Numbered from the stretch's first letter, positions 44,285-54,909 are shown. The stretch: DNA of 64,000 nt from Botryosphaeria dothidea (GCA_011503125.2 WWBZ02000008.1:806001-870000); one strand, 5' to 3'. Notes: generated from the letters alone by a model not told the origin. A program made the numbers and translations.

Positions 44285-45415
44285 ATGGACAACAACGGCG
44301 CACTCACGCTGACCAACGCCGGGGTGTACAAAAGCCACCGGCGCCCGCCGAGGGCCTACTACGAGCGCAAGAAGACCGGATGCAAGACGTGCCGAACGCG
44401 GAAGAAAAGGTGCGACGAGGCCCGGCCGCGCTGCGGCAACTGCACCCGCGCCGCGTTCGCGTGCGAATGGTCGACGCCGGTCGAAACACCCCCGGTGCCA
44501 CACGAACAACAACAGCAGCAGCAGCAGCGGTACCACCACCACCGGCTGCGCGGCGAGGCCCGACCGTCCACGGCCACGTCCGCCGAGCCGCTGGCCATTG
44601 CACTTGCGCCGATCCTGCCGCGCTCGAGTCCGCCGTCTCGGCAGTCCGTGATCGCGGTTGCAAGTCTGCAAGCCATCAGCCCCCCTGCGCCGATCGAGCC
44701 GCGCCCGAGTCCGCCGTCTCGGCTGTCCGTCGTCGCGTCCGCCAGTCTGCTGGCCACCGTCCCCCCTGCGCCGATTGAGCCGCGCCCAAGTCCTCCGTCT
44801 CGACACTCCACGACCGCGGCCGCCAATCTGCTGGCCATCTCGCTCGCGCCGATCCAGCCGCGCCCGAGCCCTCCACCTGGCGCTGCGAGCGGGCCGCTGC
44901 TGCGCCGCCGGGCCGCCGAGGTGGACGAAGTCGTCCGGCCGCGGCCGGGGTACGCCCACTTCGCCGCGCCGAACGCGGCGAAGCGCGCGGAGCGGGCGGT
45001 TGTGGTGGCGCAGTTCAACGCCGCGGCGGACCCGCTGCTCGGCGTGAGCGAGGGCGAGATTCGCGAGAAGCTGCGCGAGGTGGTGGGGCGGCTCGGGGCC
45101 GACGCCCGCGTCGAGGCGCCCTTCTGGTGCGACTATGGGGCCAACGTCGAGATTGGCGACAACGTCGTCGTGCAGAGCGGCTGCAGGATCGCGGATGCGG
45201 GCCCGGTGCGCATCGGGGAGGATTCGATCATCGGTGCTGGCGTCGTCATCGACACGTACCGCAGGCATGGCGTTGGGGGACATTCCGATGCCGTTGGCGT
45301 TTGGATCGGAAAGAACGTGCTTGTGGGGGGAGGCAGCTTCATCGGGCCAGGGACTGTCCTCGATGATGACTCCATTATACCAGCAAATTCGTATTATCCA
45401 CGTCCAAAGACTTAG
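44285..45415 (+). CDS. Zn2Cys6 regulator fused to a maltose-acetyltransferase-like domain
   Basis: The frame is open from 43982; the ATG at 44285 (CAGCAATGGAC) precedes the DNA-binding domain closely and gives 376 residues. Residues about 30-65 are a fungal Zn2Cys6 cluster, C-x2-C-x6-C-x6-C-x2-C-x6-C (KTGCKTCRTRKKRCDEARP...). A poly-Gln/His run (about 75-90) is followed by four 26-27-residue Pro/Ser repeats (44606-44880) with PIEPRPSPPSR at their core. The C-terminal 160 residues are a short Mac plus left-handed beta-helix acetyltransferase: ..GYAHFAAPNAAKRAERAVVV, GEIREKLREVVGRLGADARV, then hexapeptide turns VEIGDNVVVQSGCRIADAGP and VWIGKNVLVGGGSFIGPGTV, and a His in TYRRHGVGGH. Zn2Cys6-hexapeptide fusions occur in some fungi; it may be a regulator that senses or modifies a sugar, but that is inference. 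Intact, no intron. Confidence 0.85.
   Translation: MDNNGALTLTNAGVYKSHRRPPRAYYERKKTGCKTCRTRKKRCDEARPRCGNCTRAAFACEWSTPVETPPVPHEQQQQQQQRYHHHRLRGEARPSTATSAEPLAIALAPILPRSSPPSRQSVIAVASLQAISPPAPIEPRPSPPSRLSVVASASLLATVPPAPIEPRPSPPSRHSTTAAANLLAISLAPIQPRPSPPPGAASGPLLRRRAAEVDEVVRPRPGYAHFAAPNAAKRAERAVVVAQFNAAADPLLGVSEGEIREKLREVVGRLGADARVEAPFWCDYGANVEIGDNVVVQSGCRIADAGPVRIGEDSIIGAGVVIDTYRRHGVGGHSDAVGVWIGKNVLVGGGSFIGPGTVLDDDSIIPANSYYPRPKT
44606..44880 (+). repeat. In-frame tandem repeat, 78-81 bp, four copies
   Basis: Units begin with GCGCCGATC at 44606, 44687, 44768 and 44846 (spacings 81, 81 and 78 bp). They encode the Pro/Ser linker between the zinc cluster and the acetyltransferase-like domain and are a likely site of copy-number variation. 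Confidence 0.85.
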
Positions 45416-47260
45416 CCGGTAGCCCTGGAGAACAGAACCCATCTCCATTATTCCGGCTCTTGGCAGCGTAGTCCCCATATGTGTCCCTTGGTGGCAACAG
45501 AAGATATTTCGGAGCTTTGTACGGCGTAATATAGTGCCCGGAGCGGCATTGTGGTCCCTGTTTGGCTGGCAAGCGATCGACTGGCCCGCTCGCGTTGCAC
45601 GGATGAAAGGGCAGCGTAATAAGTTATGAAACGAACAATTCCAAGCAAGAAGCAAAACTCTGACGTGCTGCCACGTCTATCAGACGATTTCTTCTCTTTC
45701 CAACACTTCAATGTATCTTATCAAGACTTGTCCGAAGGCGCCGGGATCCCATTATGACGCCACCGTCCCAGGAACCCATGCCCCTTGTTCTTCATCGTAT
45801 GATTCTCGGCGCTCAGTCCTGCAACTCCTTCCTCTGGCGTGACGCCGTTGTCAACGATGCCCTGCCCACCCTCTCCGCCAAGCTGTCGTCGCCGCAAGCT
45901 CCTCTGTTGGGCCTCGGGTCATCTTGCCATGTCCTGCAGCAGCCGCCATCTGGGTCAGTCCCTGCTGTGTGTCGGCCGGTCCCGACGTCCCCACACGACG
46001 CCGTCGCGAAAAACGGTACAGAAGAAGAGGTGTATGGCAAGCGTCTACGTATGTGACGACGTCTGGGAGGGCGGGGCGGAATACGGGGATGCTGACGTGG
46101 GGAAAGACGACTGGAGCGGCAATGTGGTGAGGTCGGAGAGAGTGTCGGCGCTACAGGCGATCGACCTGTCTATCTGCGTTAGCAACCGCGTCAACGCACT
46201 AGTCAGAGCCTAATCGGACGTGCATACGAGGGCATCGTCGGCCATGGCCGCTTCACGTCCTGGAGCTCAGCGCTGACGTAGGGGTGTGGTCGGGAGGGCG
46301 ACGGGCGCAAAGGGCTGCACGCGCTGGAGGGGCGAGCGGTCGGAGGGGCAGTGCAGCTGCAGCGATGCGGTGATGGCGAGGGGAGGGCGAGGTGGTTTGG
46401 CGACAGGCCTGCAGGCGAGAGGCGATTGTTACATAAGCACCGTCGGCGAGGCCCACGCACGCCACCCTCGGTCCATTGCCGCGCACTCGATATCGTCCGC
46501 CTTGACCTTGATCCCATCCTAGCGTAGCTCGCCGCCGCCGTCCGTCTCTGTGTCTCCTCCTCTCGTTCCTCTTGCGTCTACCGCCACACCTGGCATCAAC
46601 CACGATAGCCATCATGACAACCCCGGCATCGGAGTGCTGTTGCCTCTCGCACCGCCACCCACAAATACCGCAAGCGACTTCTCAGAAATGCGCGAGTGCA
46701 AACTCGCCATTCCGCATCTCTCAGAAGCTTTTCCCATTCGGCACTTGTTAGCTGGCAAAGGTTGGTAAAGTCAGTTTATGCGCCTGCAATGATGGATCGC
46801 TTGACATTGTCTCCAGACATACTATCATTTTTTGAAGCCTTGCACTTCTCGTCAGCGAGCATTGTTTATGACGGACTAAGCAGTACAGCGCTTTCTTCGC
46901 ACCCCATCTATACGAGACGACCAGCCAGTCAGCGGCCCAACGAACAAAAGAACCGAGTTGCGCGACATGCATTCCTATTCTACAGGTAAGCCACGGCCCA
47001 CGTCCATCCCCCACTGAAGAGCGGCCACGAGACTGGCGACGAAACAACAATAAACTCAAAGAAAGGTCACCGACCGAGAACCAACACGGATCGATCGTCA
47101 TTTCCACACCGGATTTCATCTCCCATCCATCGTCCTCCAGTAGAGGCAGGCTGAGAGGGACATCTACCTATGTCGCTCTCTGTCTTTCACTCTCTCCCCC
47201 TCCTTTTTTATTTCTTTGATTTAATCTGCCAGGAACAGATGGAAAGATCAAAGCAGGCGG
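45416..47260. other. Stretch without a supported gene
   Basis: Overlapping short frames on both strands (45754-46213 plus, 46203-46615 minus). None has a domain or a convincing splice pattern. Confidence 0.45.
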
Positions 47261-47925
47261 TCAGGGCTTGTACTTCCGGAGCTCCCTGAAAGCGGCGCGC
47301 ATGTCGGCGGTCGTCCCGTGGACAATCCCGGCGTCACTCATGTTCTCGAAGGACGTTACATCCCAGACGCGCATCACGTCAACAAAGTTGGCCCAGCTGT
47401 AGCCGAGGCGCTCGAGGTGCTCGCCCAGCAGACCGAGGGCGCGGCGGATGCCGGCGACGTCCTGGGCGGCGCCCGTGCGCGACCGTTCGACCGGCGGGGC
47501 CATGGCATCGGTCAGGCCCTCGAGCTCCATGATGATCAGGCCCAGCGGTTGGCCCGGCGCTTCGTCCACGCAGCCAGCCGGTCGGCGTGGTCGGTGAGGA
47601 TGATGCCCAGGCGGCTGGCCACTCCCGCGCCCACCACCGACGATGCCCCTACCCCCACCGCCCATCGCCATGACACGCACCACGAGCAGACGGTGAGGAA
47701 CATGAGCACCAGCCTCGATGGCGACTATTCGGAGAGGGAGAGGGAGTGCTTGTGGGAGCGTGTGTGGCTGCCATGACCATCATCGGCGGCGCCATCGCGT
47801 ATGATTTTCTGCAGCACGCGTCGCTGCTCGTCCGGCAGCATCTGCTCGAGCCTTGCGCGGTCGGCGGGCGTCATACTTTCTTCATAGGCGGCGATTTCGG
47901 CCGGCAGCTCGCTTATATCAGCCAT
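47261..47925 (-). pseudogene. Hypothetical membrane protein with broken frame
   Basis: On the minus strand an ATG at 47925 starts MADISELPAEIAAYEESMTP followed by DRARLEQMLPDEQRRVLQK, a helical N-terminal domain. The same frame meets a TAG at 47725 but continues at once with a hydrophobic block (RLVLMFLTVCSWCVSWRW..., then SSVVGAGVASRLGIIL) suitable for one or two membrane helices. Near 47550 the coherent reading moves to another frame: LGLIIMELEGLTDAMAP, ALGLLGEHLERLGYSWAN and a final GTTADMRAAFRELRKYKP, ending at 47261. I read this as one gene with a stop and a frameshift; an unrecognised intron around 47725-47780 could remove the stop. No family recognised. Confidence 0.45.
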
Positions 47926-49699
47926 GGCTGTATCGGTGTCGGTATCGGTATGATAGAGAGACATGGAGAGAGATTGGTGGACTGGAGCAGCGAGAAGCGA
48001 GGGTGGAGCGGAGGGTAGAAGACTATGGAGGCAGCGAGAGTGTAGGGAAGGGATCTAATAAGTGTCGCATTTTTATTCGTTCGTTCGTTCGTTCGTTCGT
48101 GGGATAAAGACTCCTGGACTTTGCCCTTTATGACAACGGTTTCGATGTCTTGTCGCGTCCGTAAAAGAGCAAAATGGGGGACTTGAGAGAATCGAGGCTC
48201 CCCTTGGCGACATGGGCGGGTCCAAGGGTGCTGCACAGTTGCTTGCAGGCGAGAAGGGTTTTTGATTTTCGACTCCAACTCAGATATACGCAGTCTTGAA
48301 ATTGATCTGATCTCACCAATTATTCCCGCGATGCGAGAAGTGCCCTCAAAATCTAATGCAACCGTGTATTTCTCTGAGCTCTCCCACCTCTTATGCACAG
48401 ACACTTCCTGCGGCTCCACCAACCACATTCCTCGCATTAGCGCCGAACGACAAGTCAGGAGTTTTCTCCTCTTCGCAAGTCTCGGATGTTTAGCGCAAGT
48501 TGCCGCTCCGCCCGCCGTAGTTCTGTTGTGCCCCTTCGACCGGAGAGATCTAAAGCAGAGGGATGAACTGATGACAAGCATCCATCGCATTCCAGGAAAT
48601 CCTAGAATCGCCGATGCGCCACGGAAGAGCCGTCGATCGACCTACCACTTGGCGTTAGCACCTATTCGTGGTGGACAGAAGACCACCAATCGTTTGAGCC
48701 GGCATGACAAAGGCTGACAAATCTCCGGCGTCCGCATCCCCCACACTAATATATCTGCATGACCGCCGTGCTCTGGAAGAAGTTGAAAGTGGTGGAGGCT
48801 GATCGATGCATCGGCCAGGGAGACGGCGGATCGAGGCGTTACTTGCTTGCCACAGCCGAGCAGGACAAGATCGAAGGCATTTTTGTCCCACCATACTATC
48901 CTTCATCGCAAAGTCTGTGGTCTGACATCGGGCAAAAATCCGGGTTTAGTTGCTCTGTTGCCTTATCATCCTCCCCCGTAAAGACATGGAAACCAAGATG
49001 ACGTGCACCAACACTGCGAATTCCAGGCAGCAGAGGCTGTAAATCGAGGGAGGCGGCTGTCGAGGGATGCCAAGGAGTCGTGCCGTGCTGTGCCGTGATA
49101 AAGATGGGTTGAAGAGCAAGGACTCCAAAAAAAATCCGCGCCGCTTACGCCGCACGCCCCCGGTCAACACAAGGCTATCGGCGTGTCAACCACCTCTCTT
49201 AGGCGCAAGCTGAGCTCAGCGCTGCGGCACTCCCACGCCTTATCTCGCTAACAAATATTAACTGGATTCGGCATTGCGTTCACGTCGCTGCCGTAAGAGT
49301 TGGATGAACATACGTGAGAACAGGTATAGCAAGGGGGGATTATGGGCTCTCCGAAAGGCAGCAGCGGGGAGCAAAGAAAGGAAGCAGCCTTTTTCGATTC
49401 GTGGCCTCGAAGAAAAAAAAAAAAAAAGGCCAAGGGCGAGAAGGTGGCGACTGCACGGCACGAGAGCGGACGATGAACGCGCGAGACAAACAGAATTTCG
49501 GGCAAGTTGGCTCTCCATCCGTGCAAAACGAAGAACCGTCCCGAATCAAGGTAGAATTTCGCAGCCATCCACCTGCTGTAGAAGCACAGATGCTTCGCTA
49601 AAACAACACACGCGTCACCTTTCTTCGCTTTTTGATCTTTCCCTTTCCACAACCGACGACTTCACCTGTTTCCACCCACCCCCCCCTCTGGCCGAACTC
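47926..49699. other. Intergenic with TTCG repeat
   Basis: A (TTCG)n microsatellite lies at about 48070-48099. A 225-codon minus frame (47913-48590) and a 151-codon plus frame (48262-48717) overlap and contradict each other; neither is called. Confidence 0.4.
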
Positions 49700-50392
49700 T
49701 CATGCGCCCCTCGCCCATGGGACGCCTTTTCTATAGGCATTGTCCTGGTCGATGGGCTTGTACTCCTTCTTCCAGCCCCGCATGATGGCGGCCAGCCAGT
49801 GCACCACGAACATGTGCACGTTGACATGATCCGGCGTATTTGCATCGCCCGTGTTCCGCGCAACGACGGCGACATCCGGGCGCATCAATCTTCCCCCGCG
49901 GTCCTGGCGCGGCGACGGGACGAAGGTGGCGTCGGAGCGCGCCGAGGGCGGCGAAGCGGTGGCCGGGGTGGAGGGATTCGTCGACAAGGAAAACGCGCGG
50001 CGGTGCGGCGGCGGGGTCGTGAGGAGAATGGTGTTCGCCCCGGCACCGAGCCGGGTCGATCGACGCGGAAAGCCAGCCGGCGGGTGCACGGTCGGGGCTG
50101 TACGTGTTCAGGATCCGCGCTGGCGGTGGGAAACGAGGGGCTCCCGGTGGCGGCGGCTGTTGCGCTCCGTTGAGTGGGTTGTTTGTTGGCCCTCGCGGCC
50201 CTCAGCGTCGCTACGGACATACGACGTGTCGGCCAGGTGTCTGCGCACGAACACGGCCGCGGACGGCGTCGCGAGGTAGCCGTAGCGGGTGCCGTGCTCG
50301 AGCCTGTAGCCTAACACCTGCTCGAGGCACGCCTTCTCCTTGGGGGTTGAATTGATGAAATTCAGCAATAATTTTGAGGAGAGGAAGGTCAT
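49700..50392 (-). pseudogene. Frame-broken fungal kinase-associated protein fragment
   Basis: From 50392 the minus strand reads STPKEKACLEQVLGYRLEHG then TRYGYLATPSAAVFVRRHL. This resembles the segment found ahead of fungal kinase-like domains, where a Q..GYM....YG.L[ST]T...T.F[LV]RR pattern is usual. Coherent sequence continues in a second frame (TLRAARANKQPTQR...) and then in a third (49700-50089; LMRPDVAVVARNTGDANTPD and HVHMFVVHWLA-like hydrophobic residues ahead of MRGWKKEYKP). Two frame changes without clear splice sites point to a relic. The long plus-strand frame here (49274-50173) is Arg/Gly-rich and looks like a GC shadow. Confidence 0.4.
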
Positions 50393-51472
50393 TGATTACT
50401 TTATGATGCATTGACGAAGTGGTGGCAATTAGTAGTCAGAGCCGCCGCCTCCCCTTCTCGAAGAGGGACATTATATCCTACTCAATTGATGAAAAGGGCT
50501 TCCCACGGTCAAGGATGATGTCAGTCTTATCATAGATGAGTGCTGCAGGATATCTGGTCTACTGCTTTTGATGACGTGAATTAGCAGCGGCAAAGGTAGC
50601 TTAATGACTTGGTAAAGTGAGTGCAGGGAAAACCTCACAGCATATATACACTCATGTTGAGGAGCTTCCTCCGGCATCCACAGCATGATGTAGAAAGAGA
50701 GAGAAAAGAAGGACGAATTGGTCATTGTGTGGCCGAGTAATGCAATGAAAGAGGAAGATGATGGGAGGACGGCGTGAATGGAATATTTGTAGCATTGGGC
50801 CAGGCATCACGTTGACTTGCGGACAACCTCAGTTTCTGGAAAATGCGAGAAGAGGAAAGTATCACGTACCGCTTTTGCTATTATGCACAGGCTGTGGGAT
50901 TGTCAGAACGAAGAAGAAGCTAAAGTACTTGGGCAGTATTAGAAGTACCGCGCTGCACTAGGGAGAAGACGAGAATAGTAGCAGAAAGAGAGGGCGGAGA
51001 AATGTTAGAACTGAGTACATTTACTGCTGCTACACGTGTCTGCTAACGCTTTAGGTATTTAGGTGTATTGAATCAGGAGTGGGATGGAGAAAATAGATGA
51101 GCGTCGTTGGCGGAACTGTCCGACATGGTAAAGCCTTCTTCCTGAAACGACCAAGTTGGTCCATAAGGCGAGACATCAAAGAATCAGCGATGCCATGTGA
51201 GACTAAGCCGGATGTAAGTCATAGCATGTTCAGATTTCTCAGCTCTGACCTGTACCTCACGATCAGACGCTCGTCGCCCACAAGATTCTCCCCGGCAGGG
51301 ACACAAAAGGAGTGAACAATGGAGAAATAGATGCCTTCCACAAATCTCTGGTCATCCTTCATCACTTGACCGCTAATATCCCTCCATCCTACATCACTTT
51401 TCCGCCACTCTGGCTCCATTCCCGCATATTGCCCCTCTTACCCAATTCCATCATGAAGGGCAAGTTGGCGCA
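50393..51472. other. Intergenic, no supported gene
   Basis: AT-balanced sequence with only short frames. The last 160 bp before 51473 are CT-rich and contain ATG triplets in other frames. Confidence 0.5.
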
Positions 51473-52179
51473 ATGGACTATTTCACGTCTCCCGGAATCC
51501 GCAGTCCGCCCACAATAGCGGAGACCGTCCAACGACACTTCTGCTGCGGTACCCGCGTGTCCAACGGCCTCCAGTGCAGGCAGATGCTGTCACATGCACG
51601 GTGGGAGGCAGGCGTGCGGTACTGCTACCATCATCGGCACCAGGATCCACAAGAAGAAACCACAACTCAGGCTCCGAACACACCGCAGGCAGAAACTGAC
51701 GAACAATGCGGCGACGACAGCATCAGCGACCGTCCTCGCCTTCGGGCCCATGTTCTGACCCCCAGCCGAAATCAAATGGGAGATGTCCGCTCCGGCGACA
51801 ATGACAGCGGCCGCACCAGCAGCAGCAACAACAGTTACAACACCAGCACTAACAACAACGGAGATACCATCTTCGCCGGCACCAGAACCAGGCAAAACTG
51901 CATTACCGCCACTAGAAACAGCAACAGCAGCCATCGACAACGTCAAACTCCTCATTCGTACGCAAACCAGGAGCAACACGACGATCGACAACGTCAGACT
52001 CCTCACTCGGACGCAGTCTGGGGCCGAGGTCAAGGTGGTGAGAACGATGGCCAGGGAGAAGAGGAAGAAGCAAGGGAAGAGGAAGAGGAAGAGAGACACA
52101 GACAACAACAAGATAGCCGCCACTGCCGCACCTGGCAAAGCGCATATCAGGAACACCTACCTCAACCTGTGCATGGACT

Positions 52180-52226
<47 letters not shown>

Positions 52227-52387
52227 GGGATCGACAGCCCAATCTCCCCGGCTACGATGATTCACTATCCAGCAAATCCACCACTCATAGGCGCTCCGGT
52301 CTACAAGCCGGCAATCCAACCACCCACAGGTCCTCCGGCCTACTATCCGGCAATCCCAACACCGTCACCCCGTCCGGCCCCCGATAG
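51473..52387 (+). CDS. Cys/His-motif protein with poly-Gln tract
   Basis: The ATG at 51473 opens a 304-residue frame. Residues 25-54 carry the cassette C25-x9-C35-x15-C51-x2-H54 (CCGTRVSNGLQC ... GVRYCYHHRHQ). After it come a Thr/Gln linker, an Asn/Ser/Thr-rich stretch, two copies of a segment containing DRQRQTPHSD-like sequence, an acidic run (GEEEEAREEEEEER), 15 consecutive Gln encoded by CAG (52181-52225) and degenerate TTHR(R/S)SGL..GNP repeats at the end. A second frame (51783-52547) is also open through the CAG tract, where it would give poly-Ser, and reading frames after 52387 remain coding-like, so the true C-terminus is uncertain and a frame lesion is possible. The N-terminal motif makes it a family member; the function is unknown. 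Confidence 0.6.
52181..52225 (+). repeat. (CAG)15 microsatellite
   Basis: Fifteen uninterrupted CAG units inside the gene above; length polymorphism is likely. Confidence 0.95.
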
Positions 52388-52816
52388 AGCCCAAGAACGT
52401 CGGCAGCAGCGACGATCGCGGCTCCACACGCCACGGCCGTACCGGCCCGTCTTGCAGAGCAGCACCCTCCGTGCAGCAGCGCAGACCCACGGCTCCCGTC
52501 GCTGTTGGTCGGCGGCAGGCTTTGCCGCCTCCTCAGCAGTCCCGTAGTCGTCCCTCGGAGCCGGGAAGAGGGCCAGCCGACCGATCTGGAGGATAGAGGC
52601 CGCAGCGCTAGCAGCCAGATGGCGGCGGCGACGGACAGGAAGAAGGAATTGGCGAGAAGGCGGGAGAAGGTCCGAGCGGCCCTGGGCTGTCGCAGAGCAG
52701 CGGTGAAGCGCGACCGCGACTGGAAGGTTGGGACGTGAATGAGATGATCGGCAGCGGGCCGTGGGATGAGCCGTATGTGCAGCTAGCATCGAGCAGGACA
52801 GGGGACCGGCAGGGTG

Positions 52817-53140
52817 ATGGCGGTGAAGTCGGAGTACGTCGATGACCAGCAGCAGCACCACCACCACCAAAAAGAAGAGCAACAAGAACAGACCACCATC
52901 GCCCCATTCCCCTGCTCTCGCTACGCGGCCACCAACAGCCGCCGCTGCAAACGCCTAGCCACCACTCCGGATCGGGCCCTGTGCACGCAGCACGAGAAGA
53001 TATTACGCCTGCAACAACCCGCTGAGGGCAAGCCGATCAGCAGCTCCAGCAGCAATAGCAACAACACTAACATCTCGCCCGTCGTCTCCCTCGCCCACTG
53101 CGACCTGGCCGCGCCAACCTCCGCGAGCGTCGATCCTTAG
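52817..53140 (+). CDS. Small Cys/His-motif protein
   Basis: From the ATG at 52817, 107 residues: a Gln/His/Glu-rich N-terminus (DDQQQHHHHQKEEQQEQ), then the cassette C33-x10-C44-x11-C56-x2-H59 (CSRYAATNSRRCKR ... ALCTQHEK), then an Asn/Ser-rich tail. The stop is a TAG at 53138. The same frame continues after it for 29 codons as an Arg/Gly-rich tail (KRGGGERRQGRGGGG) to a second TAG, so the first stop may be recent (CAG to TAG by C-to-T). It lies between two other members of the same motif family, all on the plus strand, which suggests local duplication. Confidence 0.55.
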   Translation: MAVKSEYVDDQQQHHHHQKEEQQEQTTIAPFPCSRYAATNSRRCKRLATTPDRALCTQHEKILRLQQPAEGKPISSSSSNSNNTNISPVVSLAHCDLAAPTSASVDP

Positions 53141-53398
53141 CTCATCGTCACCGCTCAGATGGAGGAATCCGTTCCTGCCAAGCGTGGTGGCGGCGAGCGA
53201 CGACAAGGACGAGGAGGTGGGGGCAGAGGCAGAAGAGCGTAGATCAGGAGCAGCGTTGGCGCGGGCGGGGAAGCGCAGGATGATAGGGGAGGGAAGGGCT
53301 GAATCAGGACGATGGAAAGGGCTGGGTGGGAAGGGTTGGACGGGATGGGCAAACGCAAACGCGCCATCCGAACAACCACTCACTACCACCATTACCGC

Positions 53399-53464
<66 letters not shown>
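53399..53464 (+). repeat. (CAT)22 microsatellite
   Basis: Twenty-two CAT/ATC units without interruption. On the minus strand it would read poly-Asp or poly-Met; neither frame is supported as a gene. Confidence 0.95.
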
Positions 53465-53466
<2 letters not shown>

Positions 53467-53787
53467 GAAGATTGCGAGAGGCTGTAAAATTGTCGAGTAC
53501 CTGATGAGCGTCGTATATACATAGAGCAGACGTCGGTATGAACCCGGGCTTTGTTTTCTGCCATTTTAATGCGTGAAAAATGAGCGGATTTGTCGTTGAC
53601 CGACCCCCGACTTTGGGTATTGGTGCCAAGTCCCTGGATACGCATGTCGGGCCAGGGCATATACCATGGCTAAACAGGAAAAGTGGAAGAGGAAATCTTC
53701 CGCAGTCTCTACCATGCCGGTCTCGTATTTATCGTGTCTTTCTCTTTCCGTTTCTCTTACAACCTCCATCTTTCAATCCAATCAGCC

Positions 53788-54909
53788 ATGATGCAATGCT
53801 CTGGATTCACCAATCTCGGCCTGTCGTGCTTTAATACCGTCAACAACGGCGAGTTCTGTCATCTCCACGGTGCTGCTACAGCGTCGCACCACAGGCAGTC
53901 CAACGACAACACGACGCTTGAGACATTCTCTCCGTCGGACAGTCTCCAGAGTAGCCCCACTGCCCCAATGCCTTTTGCGCCTCGGTTCGTGTCCGAAACG
54001 CATGCCTCCCGAGCTGGCATCTTCGTCACGAGGGATGGCTTCTCCTCGGCCGGCGTTGATTAACTGTTCCGCAGCCACTATCGCCCGATCCAGCCAGCCA
54101 TTCCTCCGCCTGAGCTTTCCCTCCAAGACGATCAATTCGCCATGTTTCAGCCCAAGCATCTCTTCGAAGATGAACAGCATGGCGTCTCTCAGTCGACCTA
54201 TCCCTTCCAAGATGAGCAGCAGGGCGTCTTCCAGTCGAGTCACCTCTTGCAAGACGTAGAACCCAGCGTCCCTCACTGGCACGCTGGTGGCTCTCAGCCC
54301 GACTGTGTCTTCCAGAACGAACCGCTCAACATCTCTCAGCTGTACCCCTTGCAAGATGATCAATCCGGTGTCTTTCAGAACGGCGTGTTTCAGAATTGCG
54401 TTTTTCAGAATTGCGTTTCTCAGAATTGCGTTTCTCAGAACGGCATTGCTCAGAACGGCAACTGTTTCATTCAAGACGAACAGCCCAACATGTGCCAGCC
54501 CTTTCTCTTGCAAGATGAACAGCCGAGCATCTCTCAGGCTTGCCTCACGCAAGACGCCCAGCCCAGCCTCTCCCAACCAATCATCCAACCCCACTTCGAC
54601 AACAGCAGCACCGCCCTCTTCACAACCACCAACTCCACCAACACCGCACTCGACCAGCAGAGCGGCGGTGACAACAACGGGGTGCGCGAGCAGTTGGCCA
54701 CGGTGTTGTTGCAGATGCTCTTCGGGGTGCTGCCGCGGGTGCCACCGACCAACCAGGCGGCGATGAGCACGTCGGCGCTGGTGATCCGAAGCTGCTTGCA
54801 GCTAGACCAGATAGTGAGCCAGCCGGCTGTAGATGCGGGTGCGTCGGAGGGAGTGGCTACTGCTACTGCCGATGATCTTGTCGCGTTGCTGTTCGAGGGT
54901 CTTTGTTGA
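53788..54909 (+). pseudogene. Cys/His-motif protein with QDEQ repeats, one in-frame stop
   Basis: The ATG at 53788 starts MMQCSGFTNLGLSC, giving C4-x9-C14-x9-C24-x2-H27 (GEFCHLHG), spacing identical to the 19.4 kb gene. The frame meets TAA at 54061 and continues in the same frame, without an intron, for 282 codons to 54909. The distal part is built from (F/L)LQDEQPSxSQ-type repeats, six perfect-length pentapeptides FQN(G/C)V (54373-54462), a Gln/Asn/Thr linker and a C-terminal helical domain (REQLATVLLQMLFGVLPRV, later RSCLQLDQIVSQ). This has the same order of parts as the 18.2-19.5 kb gene: knuckle, F/Q repeats, helical end. The stop could come from CAA by one C-to-T change. Full length would be about 373 residues. 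A 91-residue N-terminal product is possible. Confidence 0.7.
54373..54462 (+). repeat. 15-bp tandem repeat, six copies
   Basis: Six units related to TTTCAGAATTGCGTT encode a pentapeptide repeat in the gene above. Units 2 to 4 are nearly identical. Confidence 0.85.

Noticed and set aside
44099..45655. 518-codon minus-strand frame
   Set aside because: Antisense shadow of the GC-rich Zn2Cys6-acetyltransferase gene, whose domains are clear on the plus strand.
47913..48717. Overlapping 225-codon minus and 151-codon plus frames
   Set aside because: They contradict each other, have no domains, and part of the minus one is the TTCG repeat.
53003..53629. Poly-Met/poly-Asp minus-strand frames
   Set aside because: Translations of the (CAT)22 microsatellite.
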